NCBI RefSeq assembly: GCF_001427605.1 | Contig: NZ_LMGZ01000001.1 | Span: 1 to 64,000 of the forward strand | Origin: Devosia sp. Root635 | GTDB lineage: Bacteria > Pseudomonadota > Alphaproteobacteria > Rhizobiales > Devosiaceae | Reading direction: 5' to 3' | Length of the DNA: 64,000 nt | Shown here: piece after piece, positions 51,308 to 61,047 of the stretch | Layout: every line of letters begins with the position of its first letter | Position numbering within the stretch: the stretch's first letter is position 1 | Program-made: the position numbers and the translations under genes | The notes under the pieces: model-generated | The model's input: the letters and a program-made list of their open reading frames with translations, nothing else | Database searches by the model: none | Told to the model about the DNA's origin: nothing

Positions 51308-51390
51308 CGCTTCCCGCGGACTTGATCCGCGGGTCTCCATCAACGCAGCGCAAGTGGCGAGAGACCCCCGGATCAAGTCCGGGGGAAGCG
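51308..51390. repeat. Palindromic repeat (CTTGATCC family) between convergent genes
   Basis: Two 30-base arms, CGCTTCCCGCGGACTTGATC... and its near-complement, differ at only a few bases, and each contains an inner hairpin. It lies between the ends of the EAL gene and the ABC exporter gene and probably terminates both. It is related to the elements at 7778-7863 and 46482-46535. Confidence 0.85.
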
Positions 51391-51420
51391 ATTGTGGGTG
51401 GGAGGCATGGGCGGGCTCCC

Positions 51421-53280
<1,860 letters not shown>

Positions 53281-53331
53281 TTTGAGCTCATTATTTTGAG
53301 CCGCGCCTGACGGGGAGTTTCTACTCGCTGG

Positions 53332-53427
53332 TCAGGTTCGGTGACGATCGGAGGGTTTGGATTGGCGGGACGCGCCCACACCGGGATTGGTGGTGCCGTT
53401 TGCTCGGATCGTGATGATGTCACCCAT
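53332..53427 (-). CDS. Possible small protein, 31 residues
   Basis: On the minus strand, ATG at 53427 is preceded at a 6-base spacing by AAAGGAG, one of the strongest ribosome sites in the window, and the frame runs 31 codons to TGA. The product starts MGDIITIRANGTT and is hydrophilic and basic at the end. It has no match I recognise. It may be a real small gene, or a leader peptide acting on the downstream exporter gene, whose start is 52 bases further on. Confidence 0.4.
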   Translation of the reverse strand: MGDIITIRANGTTNPGVGASRQSKPSDRHRT

Positions 53428-53464
53428 CTGGGTTCTCCTTTGGTTGGTTGGATGCTTCAGTCGT

Positions 53465-53594
53465 CCTCCCCTCCCCCTTGAGGGGAGGGGTTGGGGGTGG
53501 GGGTCGCTCAGTCGTCCACTGAATTACCCCCTCCCCAGCTTCGCTAAGGCCTGACGGCCTAGCTGCGCTACCCTCCCCTCAAGGGGGAGGGAGG
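53465..53594. repeat. Palindromic extragenic element, family A, copy 3, with a nested palindrome
   Basis: The outer arms CCTCCCCTCCCCCTTGAGGG and CCCTCAAGGGGGAGGG and the GGGGGTCGCTCAGT centre match copy 2. Between its right-hand stem segments lies an extra insert of about 34 bases at 53538-53571, itself a hairpin (TAAGGCC-TGAC-GGCCTAG). It lies between two ABC exporter genes. Confidence 0.82.
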
Positions 53595-53616
53595 GCAGAC
53601 TATGGTTTTGGCCCGA

Positions 53617-55467
53617 TCACTGCGCTGCCTCCTCGGGCTGGTCGGCGTCGATGAAGCCACCGGACTGGCGATGCCAGAGCTGGCTGTAGATGCCGCCGGT
53701 ATCGACGAGCTGGGCATGGGTGCCGGTCTCGACGACACGGCCCTTGTCCAGCACCACCAGCCGGTCCATCATGGCGATGGTGGAGAGGCGGTGGGCGATG
53801 GCGATCACGGTCTTGCCCTTCATCAAAAGCTGCAACTGGCCCTGGATGGCCGCTTCGACCTCGGAATCGAGGGCGGAGGTAGCTTCGTCGAGCACCAGGA
53901 TCGGGGCGTTCTTGAGCAGCACGCGGGCAATGGCGATACGCTGGCGCTGGCCACCGGACAGCTTGACGCCCCGCTCGCCGACATGGGCATCGAAGCCCTT
54001 GCGGCCGGAGGCATCGCCGAGACCCATGATGAAGTCGGATGCCTCGGCCAGGTCGGCGGCTTCGCGCATCATCGCCTCGGTCGCGTCGGGGCGGCCGTAG
54101 AGGATGTTGTCACGCACCGAGCGGTGCAGCAGGGAGGTGTCCTGCGTCACCACGCCGATATTGGCGCGCAAACTGTCCTGCGTGACCTTGGCGATATCGT
54201 GCCCGTCGACCAGGATGTGGCCATCGGCGCGGTCATAGAAGCGCAACAGCAGGTTGACTATGGTCGACTTGCCGGCGCCGGAGCGGCCGACCAGGCCGAT
54301 CTTCTCGCCGGGGCGGATATGCAGGTTGAGATTGTCGATCACGCCGGTTTTCTTGCCGTAGTGGAACGAGACATTCTCGAACTTGATATCGCCGTTGACC
54401 GCGCCGATCGGCTCGGCTTCCGGGGCGTCGGAGACGACACGCGGCAGCGAGAAGGACGAAATACCGTCCTTGACCGTGCCGATATTCTCGAACAGCGACG
54501 ACATTTCCCACATGACCCACTGGCTCATGCCCTGGAAGCGCATGACCAGGCCCAGCGAGACGGCCAGCGCACCCGGCGTCATCAGCCCCTGCATCCAGAG
54601 CCAGATGCCGACGCCGCCCACCGAGGCCAGCAGCAGGGCATTGGACCACAGCACCAGCATGTTGAGCACGGTGAACAGGCGCATCTGCCGGTAGACGGTG
54701 TCGAGAAACTCGTCCATCGCCTCCTTGGCGTAGATCTCTTCGCGATTGGAGTGCGAGAAGAGCTTCACCGTGGCGATATTGGTATAGCTGTCGACAATGC
54801 GGCCGGTCATCATCGAGCGGGCGTCGGCCTGGGCCTGGGAAATCTTGCCCATGCGCGGGATGAAATAGATCATCATCGACACATAGCCGGCGAGCCAGAC
54901 CAGGAACGGAATGGCCAGCCGCCAGTCCGCGGCAGCCGCCAGCACGACGGCGCCGGTAAAGTACACGACGACATAGACCAGCATGTCGAGCAGCTTCATC
55001 ACCACTTCGCGCACGGCGAGAGAGGTCTGCATCAGCTTGGCGCCGATGCGGCCGGCAAACTCGTCCTGGAAGTAGCTCATCGACTGGCGGATGAGATAGC
55101 GGTGGCTCATCCAGCGGATGCGCTGGGGGAAATTGCCCAGCAACGTCTGGTGCATGGTCAGGGTCGAAACCAGTGCGAAGCCTGGGAGCACGATGACGAT
55201 CATCGCGCCCATCATGGCGAGCTTCCAGCCATCGGTGGCCAGGAACGTCTCCGGGTCGGCGCCGGCAAGCCAGTTCACCACATCGCCGATGAAACCGAAG
55301 ACCACGATTTCGCCGATGGCCACCGCGGCGGCGGCAAAGGCCATCAGCGCCAGCCATTTCTTGGCGCCGCGGCTGTAATAGAGGCAGAAAGCCAGCAGGC
55401 CCTTGGGGGGCTCTACCGGGTCGCCGCCGGGATAGGGATCAAGACGTCGTTCGAACCAACGCAGCAT
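53617..55467 (-). CDS. ABC transporter ATP-binding/permease (MsbA-like exporter) 2
   Basis: A 616-residue half-transporter like its downstream neighbour: six membrane helices in residues about 30-340, then the ATPase domain with Walker A GLVGRSGAGKSTIVN, signature LSGGQRQRIAIARVL, Walker B ILVLDEATSALDSE and H loop IAIAHRLSTIAMMD. The nucleotide-binding domain is close to identical in key motifs to exporter 1, which points to a paralogous or heterodimeric pair. The C-terminus ends DADQPEEAAQ. It is the first gene of this leftward pair, with the aminopeptidase gene divergent upstream. Confidence 0.93.
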   Translation of the reverse strand: MLRWFERRLDPYPGGDPVEPPKGLLAFCLYYSRGAKKWLALMAFAAAAVAIGEIVVFGFIGDVVNWLAGADPETFLATDGWKLAMMGAMIVIVLPGFALVSTLTMHQTLLGNFPQRIRWMSHRYLIRQSMSYFQDEFAGRIGAKLMQTSLAVREVVMKLLDMLVYVVVYFTGAVVLAAAADWRLAIPFLVWLAGYVSMMIYFIPRMGKISQAQADARSMMTGRIVDSYTNIATVKLFSHSNREEIYAKEAMDEFLDTVYRQMRLFTVLNMLVLWSNALLLASVGGVGIWLWMQGLMTPGALAVSLGLVMRFQGMSQWVMWEMSSLFENIGTVKDGISSFSLPRVVSDAPEAEPIGAVNGDIKFENVSFHYGKKTGVIDNLNLHIRPGEKIGLVGRSGAGKSTIVNLLLRFYDRADGHILVDGHDIAKVTQDSLRANIGVVTQDTSLLHRSVRDNILYGRPDATEAMMREAADLAEASDFIMGLGDASGRKGFDAHVGERGVKLSGGQRQRIAIARVLLKNAPILVLDEATSALDSEVEAAIQGQLQLLMKGKTVIAIAHRLSTIAMMDRLVVLDKGRVVETGTHAQLVDTGGIYSQLWHRQSGGFIDADQPEEAAQ

Positions 55468-55772
55468 TGTTTGTCACCGAGATTTGCAGGGCCACATCGC
55501 GAAGACGGCGCCTCCGGTTCAGCCGATGGAACCAGGACGAACGGGCCGATGCGATGCCGACCGGAAATTTTGGATACCGTGCTCGATACGCCCATGGAGG
55601 GCGCAGAGGAGCAACGTGCCGCAACCGACAACAGCCCCTCCCCAATGCCGTCCCAATTGGCGTAGAAGAGTGAACCGAAGCGGTTACTGGCCGATCAGGA
55701 TACACGAATGCGCCGAATCTACTGTTGCGGTGCAGACACAGTTCAGACCGACGATTTTTGCGGAATATATCC
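55468..55772. other. Divergent intergenic region, exporter 2 and pepN
   Basis: 305 bases with no supported gene. Both flanking genes start here, so promoters in both directions are expected. I see no long palindrome, no terminator and no clear operator. An 8-base AT-rich word (GATTTTTG) lies 22 bases before pepN. Confidence 0.5.
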
Positions 55773-58412
55773 ATGCGCACCGAAACCGAACACACCATCT
55801 TCCTGAAGGACTACACGCCGAGCCCGTACCGGATCGTGTCAGTAGACATGGATTTCAGGATCGGGCTCGACAATACAAGGGTGCGCGCTCAATTGACGGT
55901 CGAGCCGCGCGAAGGCACCGCGCCGGGCACGCCGCTGGTGCTTGACGGGGATGAGCTGAGCCTGGGCTCCATCGCCATCGACGGGCTGCCGCTGGCGCTT
56001 TCGGCCTATGCAGCCGATGCCAATGGGCTGACCGTGGTCGAGCCGCCATTGCGCCGCTTCGTGCTGGAAACCGAAGTCACCATCCAGCCCGAGGGCAATA
56101 CCAGGCTGATGGGGCTTTATCGCTCCAGCGGCACGTGGTGCACCCAATGCGAGCCCGAGGGATTCCGCCGCATCACCTATTATCTAGACCGGCCGGACAA
56201 CCTGGCGGTGTTCAAGGTGCGCATGACCGCGCCGCGCGACGTGGCGCCGGTGCTGCTGGCCAATGGCAACCTGATCGACAAGGGCGATGCCGGCGACGGC
56301 ATGCATTATGCCGTGTGGGAAGACCCCTTCCCCAAGCCGGCCTATCTCTTTGCGCTGGTGGCGGGTGACCTGGGCTCCATCACCGACAGCTTTACCACCG
56401 CTTCAGGCCGCAAGGTGGCCCTCGCCATCTATTGCGAGCACGGCAAGGAGGACCAGTGCCTGTGGGCCATGGACAGCCTCAAGCGCTCCATGGCGTGGGA
56501 CGAGCGCCGGTTCGGGCGGGAATATGACCTCGACATGTTCAACATCGTCGCCGTGAGCGATTTCAATTTCGGTGCGATGGAGAACAAGGGACTCAACATT
56601 TTCAACGACCGGCTGGTCTTCGCCCAGCCCGAGACCGCCACCGACGCCAATTACGATGGCATCGAGCGAGTCATCGCGCATGAATATTTCCACAACTGGA
56701 CGGGGAACCGCATTACCTGCCGCGACTGGTTCCAACTCTGCCTCAAGGAAGGGCTGACCGTCTATCGCGACCAGGAATTCACCAGCGACGAGCGCAGCCG
56801 CGCCGTGAAGCGCATTTCGGACGTGGCGACATTGCGCAGCGCGCAGTTTCCCGAGGATGGTGGGCCGCTGGCCCATCCGCCGCGCCCGGACCAGTATCGC
56901 GAAATCAACAACTTCTACACGACCACTGTCTACGAAAAGGGCGCCGAAATCGTGCGCATGCTGGCGACGCTGCTGGGCGAAGCCGGCTTCCGCAAGGGCA
57001 TGGACCTCTATTTCGAGCGGCATGACGGGGAAGCCACGACCATCGAGGCGTTCCTGCAGGTATTCGCCGACGCCAACGATATCGACCTCGACCAGTTCAA
57101 GACCTGGTATCTGCAGGCCGGCACGCCGCGATTGACGGTGGCGGAGCACTACGACCCCGACAAGCAGACCTATACGCTCAAGCTCAAGCAGGAGACCCTG
57201 CCGACGCCGGGCCAGCCGAGCAAGGCGCCGCTGGTGCTGCCGATCAAGTTCGGGCTGATCGGGCCCAATGGCAGCCCGATGGGCTGGAGCGGGGTCAGCG
57301 GCGCCGAAGTGCGCGACGAGATGATCGTGCTCAAGGATGCCAGTGCCGAAGTGAGTTTTACCGGCGTGCCGAACCGGCCGGTGCCCTCGCTGCTGCGCGG
57401 GTTTTCAGCCCCCGTGATCCTCGAAACCGGCGCGAGCCAGGAGGATCAGCTGTTTCTCGCCCGGCATGACAGCGATCCGTTCAATCGCTGGCAGGCCTTG
57501 CAGGATGTGGGCATGGCGCTGGCCGTGGACGCAGTGCAGGGCAAGCCATGGAGCGATGTGGCAGTGGCGGCGTTGAGCCAGGCGATGGGCGACACGCTGG
57601 CCAGCGATACGCTCGACAATGCCTTCAAGGCGCTGGCTTTGGCCCTGCCCGACGAACAGTTGATGGGCCGCACCATCGGCAAGGATATCGACCCCGACGC
57701 GATCCACGCTGTGCGCAACAGGCTGCTGCGGGCGGTATTCGAACCACTGGCCCGGCCGATGCTCACTACCTACAACGCGCTGGCCAGCACGGCGCCCTAT
57801 GCGCCCGACCCGGCCAGCACCGGTCGTCGCGCCCTGCGCAACCGCATGCTGAGCCTGCTTGTCGCCAGCGACGCTTCCGGCGCCGCGCTGCTGGCGGCCC
57901 AGCAATATGACGGGGCGAGCAACATGACCGACAGGCTGGCCGCCCTCTCCGCCAGCGTCTATGGCACAACCGCGCTGGCGCCCGGCCTGCTGGCCGACTT
58001 CCGCACTCGGTTCGGCGGCGACCCGCTGGTGCTGGACAAATGGCTGAGCGTGACCGCCGCAGCGCCGCGCGACGGCGTCGTGGATGACATGAAGGCGATC
58101 CTGGCCGATCCGGTCTTCCCCAGGACCAATCCGAACCGGCTGCGCTCGCTGGTGGGCACGTTCGTCATGAACAACCCGACGCAGTTCGCCCGCGCCGATG
58201 GCGCCGGCTTCCGTTTCGTGGCCGATTTCGTCACCGAGGTCGACAAGGTCAACCCGCAGGTGGCGGCACGGGTACTGACCGGCTTCCGCATCTGGCCAAT
58301 GCTGGAAAACGGCCGCCGCGAAGCCGCCAAGGCAGCGCTGACGGGGCTACAGGCGGGTGGGACGCTCAGCCGCAACACCGCGGATATCCTGACGCGTATG
58401 CTGGCGAGGTAA
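55773..58412 (+). CDS. pepN: Aminopeptidase N (M1 family)
   Basis: An 879-residue cytosolic zinc metallopeptidase that removes N-terminal residues from peptides. The exopeptidase motif is GAMEN at residues 267-271. The zinc site is HEYFHNWTGNRITCRDWFQL with His303, Glu304 and His307, and Glu326 in CLKEGLTV is the third ligand. YRSSGTWCTQCEPEGFRR near residue 116 is typical of the proteobacterial PepN group, and length is normal for that group. ATG at 55773 is used, and an upstream in-frame start was rejected. The gene stands alone, followed by a 406-base intergenic region. Confidence 0.96.
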   Translation: MRTETEHTIFLKDYTPSPYRIVSVDMDFRIGLDNTRVRAQLTVEPREGTAPGTPLVLDGDELSLGSIAIDGLPLALSAYAADANGLTVVEPPLRRFVLETEVTIQPEGNTRLMGLYRSSGTWCTQCEPEGFRRITYYLDRPDNLAVFKVRMTAPRDVAPVLLANGNLIDKGDAGDGMHYAVWEDPFPKPAYLFALVAGDLGSITDSFTTASGRKVALAIYCEHGKEDQCLWAMDSLKRSMAWDERRFGREYDLDMFNIVAVSDFNFGAMENKGLNIFNDRLVFAQPETATDANYDGIERVIAHEYFHNWTGNRITCRDWFQLCLKEGLTVYRDQEFTSDERSRAVKRISDVATLRSAQFPEDGGPLAHPPRPDQYREINNFYTTTVYEKGAEIVRMLATLLGEAGFRKGMDLYFERHDGEATTIEAFLQVFADANDIDLDQFKTWYLQAGTPRLTVAEHYDPDKQTYTLKLKQETLPTPGQPSKAPLVLPIKFGLIGPNGSPMGWSGVSGAEVRDEMIVLKDASAEVSFTGVPNRPVPSLLRGFSAPVILETGASQEDQLFLARHDSDPFNRWQALQDVGMALAVDAVQGKPWSDVAVAALSQAMGDTLASDTLDNAFKALALALPDEQLMGRTIGKDIDPDAIHAVRNRLLRAVFEPLARPMLTTYNALASTAPYAPDPASTGRRALRNRMLSLLVASDASGAALLAAQQYDGASNMTDRLAALSASVYGTTALAPGLLADFRTRFGGDPLVLDKWLSVTAAAPRDGVVDDMKAILADPVFPRTNPNRLRSLVGTFVMNNPTQFARADGAGFRFVADFVTEVDKVNPQVAARVLTGFRIWPMLENGRREAAKAALTGLQAGGTLSRNTADILTRMLAR

Positions 58413-58818
58413 GGGCACGGAACGCGCCGCTTCGCCTCCAAGCACGACCTCCCCCCGTCCACCGCGCGGCTCCTCCCCCTTGACGGGGGAGGCTGGGTGG
58501 GGGTGTCGTTTAGCCCGGATATCGGGGCTAAACATCCCCCCACCCTTGATCCCTCTGAGATATTTGCCGCCCGCCAACCCATATGTGCTCAGCCTCCCCT
58601 CAGGTTGGCGGACAGGCACAAGCGCTGGCATGCCTAAACGTCCACCATTGTTGGAAGAATTTTTCTTCACCGGCTAAGTGATTCAGACGACTCGCGATTT
58701 TCCGGATTGCCCTCCGGGGTGCCCGAAGGGGGTCTGGACAGGTGAGTCGGGGTGATTCATTGTTTGTTAAAGGGCAAATCGGGCGGGCTGGAACAGCCTC
58801 ACAGATCGGGAGAATTAC
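58413..58818. other. Intergenic region between pepN and the PAS histidine kinase
   Basis: 406 bases without a supported gene. It contains an 8-bp stem hairpin CCTCCCCC-ttgac-GGGGGAGG at 58472-58492, then a longer inverted repeat at 58495-58545. The word GGTGCCCGAAGGG at 58718-58730 recurs at the right edge of the window (63988-64000). The last 20 bases hold the GGGAGAA ribosome site of the kinase. Confidence 0.6.
58495..58545. repeat. Palindromic element downstream of pepN
   Basis: GGGTGGGGGTGTCGTTTAGCCC pairs in reverse-complement sense with GGGCTAAACATCCCCCCACCC around an 8-base centre, interrupted by one base. The GC-rich hairpin at 58472-58492 lies immediately before it. Together they form a strong secondary-structure block that could end pepN transcription, although no U tract follows. 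Confidence 0.7.
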
Positions 58819-60474
58819 ATGCGGTCGGCGGAGGCATCCGGCGCCAGCGTTACCGGATTCGGCGCTGGCAGGAGTCAGGCGGGTTTCCGCCAACCGGCGA
58901 ACGGCGGGCAAGTGCCCCCGACACAGCCGTTCCGCATCAGTTTTTCCCCGATCACCATCGCCGTGGCGCTCACCGCCTTGATGGCCGCCACTTTGTTCGT
59001 GGTCTACGACACCGTCCGCACCTTCGATGATGCCCGTCGCGAGCTCTCCATTGTCGGGCATGTGCTGGCTTCGGAAATCGAAGACATGGCGCCGGAAGCG
59101 GCCAGCGCAGTCGTCAGCGCCTCCAGTCAGCGCTTCGCCGGTATCGCCCGCGCCAGCCTGCTGGTGCCATCGACCGTGCCGGGCAGCAATGCCCTCACCA
59201 GCCAATGGGTGCCGGCTGCGCCGCATGGCGTGCTGTCGCTCGAAACCGAACAGGGCCGCGCCTGGTCCGGTATCGGTCAGCGAGGCGCGGCGGCGTTCGG
59301 GCTGGTGGGACTGATCGTGCTGCTGGTGGCGCGGCGGCGGCGCAATGACATGCCCGACATGGTGCAGCGCCACAATTATCGCACGCTCGCCGCGGCGATC
59401 CCGATGGGCGTCGCCTGCTGGACCAGGAGCGGCAAGCTCATCGTCTGCAACGAGCAATATCGCAGCCGGCTCGATATCAACGGCTTCGGCACCACCTATC
59501 CGGAGGCCGTGAAACGGCTGACCATGGGCGGCTATATCAAGCTGCTGAACGAGGACGACGGCAGCAAGATGGTGGAGCTGCACCGCGAGGACGGCTCCTG
59601 CCTGCTGATCGACGAGAGGCCGCTGGGCGACGGCGCCATCATGACGCTGATCAGCGACGTGACCGAGGCCAGGAAGACCGACACCATGCTCCACGCCATC
59701 CGGCAGGAGCAACGCCTGCTGGCCCGGCGCTACCATGAGGAAAAGCTCAAGGCGGAAGCGGCCAGCCGCTCCAAGACCAATTTCCTCGCCCATCTCAGCC
59801 ACGACATTCGCACCCCGCTCAACCACATCATTGGCTTCGCCGAACTGATGCGGCACCAGACCTATGGGCCGTTGGGCGACGAGCGCTATGCCGACTACGT
59901 GCAGTCGATCAAGAGCTCGGGTGAACACCTGCTGACATCATTCGCGACCATCCTCGATCTTGTCGAACTTGAAAGCGGACAGAAGCCGTTGCGCAGCGAA
60001 CCGGTTTCCATCGATGACCTGCTCGACGGCACCATCCAGCGCTTCCAGGCGCAGGCATCGCGCGCGGGCGTGCTGTTCGTATTGGGCGAGCCCTGCGCCG
60101 CTGTGGTGAACGGGGACCGGCTGGGCCTGTCGCGCATGGTCGCCAATATTGTCGAAAATGCCCTGCGCTTTACGCCATCCGGCGGCAAGGTGACGCTCAA
60201 CGCCTTCGCCGCGCGCGACGGCGTGGTCATCGAGATCACCGATACCGGCCTGGGCATGGGCGAGGAGCGGCTGGCGAGCCTGTCGCAGCCCTTTGCCCTG
60301 GGCGACTCCACCTTTACCCGCGACGGCATCGGTCCGGGCCTCGGTATTTCCATCTCCCGCGCCATCGCCGAACTGAGCGGGGGGAACCTGGCCATCGACT
60401 CCAGTCCTTCGCTGGGGACGACCGTGGCGATTTCGCTCCCGTTGCCCGCGTCGGAAGCCATGAAAGCGGCCTGA
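58819..60474 (+). CDS. Membrane PAS sensor histidine kinase
   Basis: A 551-residue kinase with membrane helices at about residues 46-63 and 158-171 enclosing a roughly 90-residue periplasmic loop. A PAS-like domain (about 185-285, MGVACWTRSGKLIVCNEQYR), a coiled linker, and HisKA with phospho-acceptor His328 in SHDIRTPLNHIIGF follow. HATPase_c has N box NIVENALRFTPSG, DTGLGMG and GPGLGIS. The sequence after the H box is DivJ/PleC-like in style. ATG at 58819 follows GGGAGAA. No response regulator is adjacent. A possible small gene starts two bases after its stop. Confidence 0.9.
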   Translation: MRSAEASGASVTGFGAGRSQAGFRQPANGGQVPPTQPFRISFSPITIAVALTALMAATLFVVYDTVRTFDDARRELSIVGHVLASEIEDMAPEAASAVVSASSQRFAGIARASLLVPSTVPGSNALTSQWVPAAPHGVLSLETEQGRAWSGIGQRGAAAFGLVGLIVLLVARRRRNDMPDMVQRHNYRTLAAAIPMGVACWTRSGKLIVCNEQYRSRLDINGFGTTYPEAVKRLTMGGYIKLLNEDDGSKMVELHREDGSCLLIDERPLGDGAIMTLISDVTEARKTDTMLHAIRQEQRLLARRYHEEKLKAEAASRSKTNFLAHLSHDIRTPLNHIIGFAELMRHQTYGPLGDERYADYVQSIKSSGEHLLTSFATILDLVELESGQKPLRSEPVSIDDLLDGTIQRFQAQASRAGVLFVLGEPCAAVVNGDRLGLSRMVANIVENALRFTPSGGKVTLNAFAARDGVVIEITDTGLGMGEERLASLSQPFALGDSTFTRDGIGPGLGISISRAIAELSGGNLAIDSSPSLGTTVAISLPLPASEAMKAA

Positions 60475-60475
60475 C

Positions 60476-60655
60476 ATGATCAACCGGGACTGGCACGAAA
60501 CCCACCGCATGCCCAGGAACGCCAATATCGAGCAGCGCATCGAATGGCATATCGAGCATGCCGAACAATGCGGCTGCCGGGATATTCCCGAAAGCGTCAA
60601 GCGCGCACTTGAGCAGCGCGGAACGCCGGTGCCGCCGCGACGAACCGAGGTCTAG
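60476..60655 (+). CDS. Possible small protein, 59 residues, with a CGC motif
   Basis: A short frame starting at ATG 60476, two bases after the kinase stop codon, and ending at TAG 60655. The product is hydrophilic and helical with one Cys-Gly-Cys (residues 32-34) and a charged start (MINRDWHETHR). It overlaps by four bases the stop of the convergent hypothetical gene (shared CTAG). The tight spacing to both neighbours and plausible codon use favour a real gene. I do not recognise the family. Confidence 0.6.
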   Translation: MINRDWHETHRMPRNANIEQRIEWHIEHAEQCGCRDIPESVKRALEQRGTPVPPRRTEV

Positions 60656-61047
60656 TCCGGCGATCCAAGCCAGCGCTGGACCGCTTCCGCCGTATCCGTT
60701 GGGCTGGAATTGAATGCAATCCTGGCGCCCGGCGCGAGCGTGTGGACCAGGTTGACCACCTTCTCGAAGAGCAGCAGCAGCTCGGGCGGCTCGCGCAGTC
60801 CCGCGCCGATGACCACGCAATCGAACTCCTTCGACCGGAGGGCCTTTTCGACAACCCCCTCGGCAGTATCCCCGAGGTCGACAAGGCAGCTCTCGACCTC
60901 GTAGCCGAATTCGCCGATGCGGTTGATCTGTGCGTCGAGATAGGCCCGCACCACATCCACGGTATAGCCCGGCATGGCGCTGAGGTCGGCGAAGGCCGGG
61001 TCGATCCCGATCGCCAGAACGGTTTTCGCCAGGGTCTGCTGCGCCAT
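60652..61047 (-). CDS. Conserved hypothetical protein downstream of glnE
   Basis: A 131-residue soluble protein with an alpha/beta pattern: KTVLAIGIDPAFADLSA, then helices, FDCVVIGAGLREPPELLLLFEKVVNLV, and GARIAFNSSPTDTAEAVQRWL. The look is of a small Rossmann-like or receiver-like fold, but the canonical Asp and Lys residues of receivers are not obvious, so I do not name it. Its ATG lies directly against the glnE stop codon with no spacing, so it is co-transcribed and probably translationally coupled with glnE. Confidence 0.7.
   Translation of the reverse strand: MAQQTLAKTVLAIGIDPAFADLSAMPGYTVDVVRAYLDAQINRIGEFGYEVESCLVDLGDTAEGVVEKALRSKEFDCVVIGAGLREPPELLLLFEKVVNLVHTLAPGARIAFNSSPTDTAEAVQRWLGSPD

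Larger units (their letters stand above)
53281..53616. other. Intergenic region between the two ABC exporter genes
   Basis: 336 bases. On the minus strand it holds a possible 31-codon gene with a strong ribosome site at 53332-53427. It also holds the third family A palindrome at 53465-53594, with a second palindrome nested in it. I see no terminator with a U tract, so both exporter genes could still be on one message. Confidence 0.7.

Noticed and set aside
53602..55665. 687-codon open frame on the plus strand
   Set aside because: Antisense shadow of ABC exporter 2, with the same composition artefact.
58347..58670. 107-codon minus-strand frame downstream of pepN
   Set aside because: It overlaps the pepN end and the GC-rich palindromic sequence, has Pro/Arg-rich low-complexity content and no ribosome site.
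60652..61047. Universal stress protein or response-regulator receiver assignment
   Set aside because: The alpha/beta pattern is suggestive, but the ATP-binding GxxG motif of USPs and the Asp/Lys set of receivers are not clear. Left as hypothetical.
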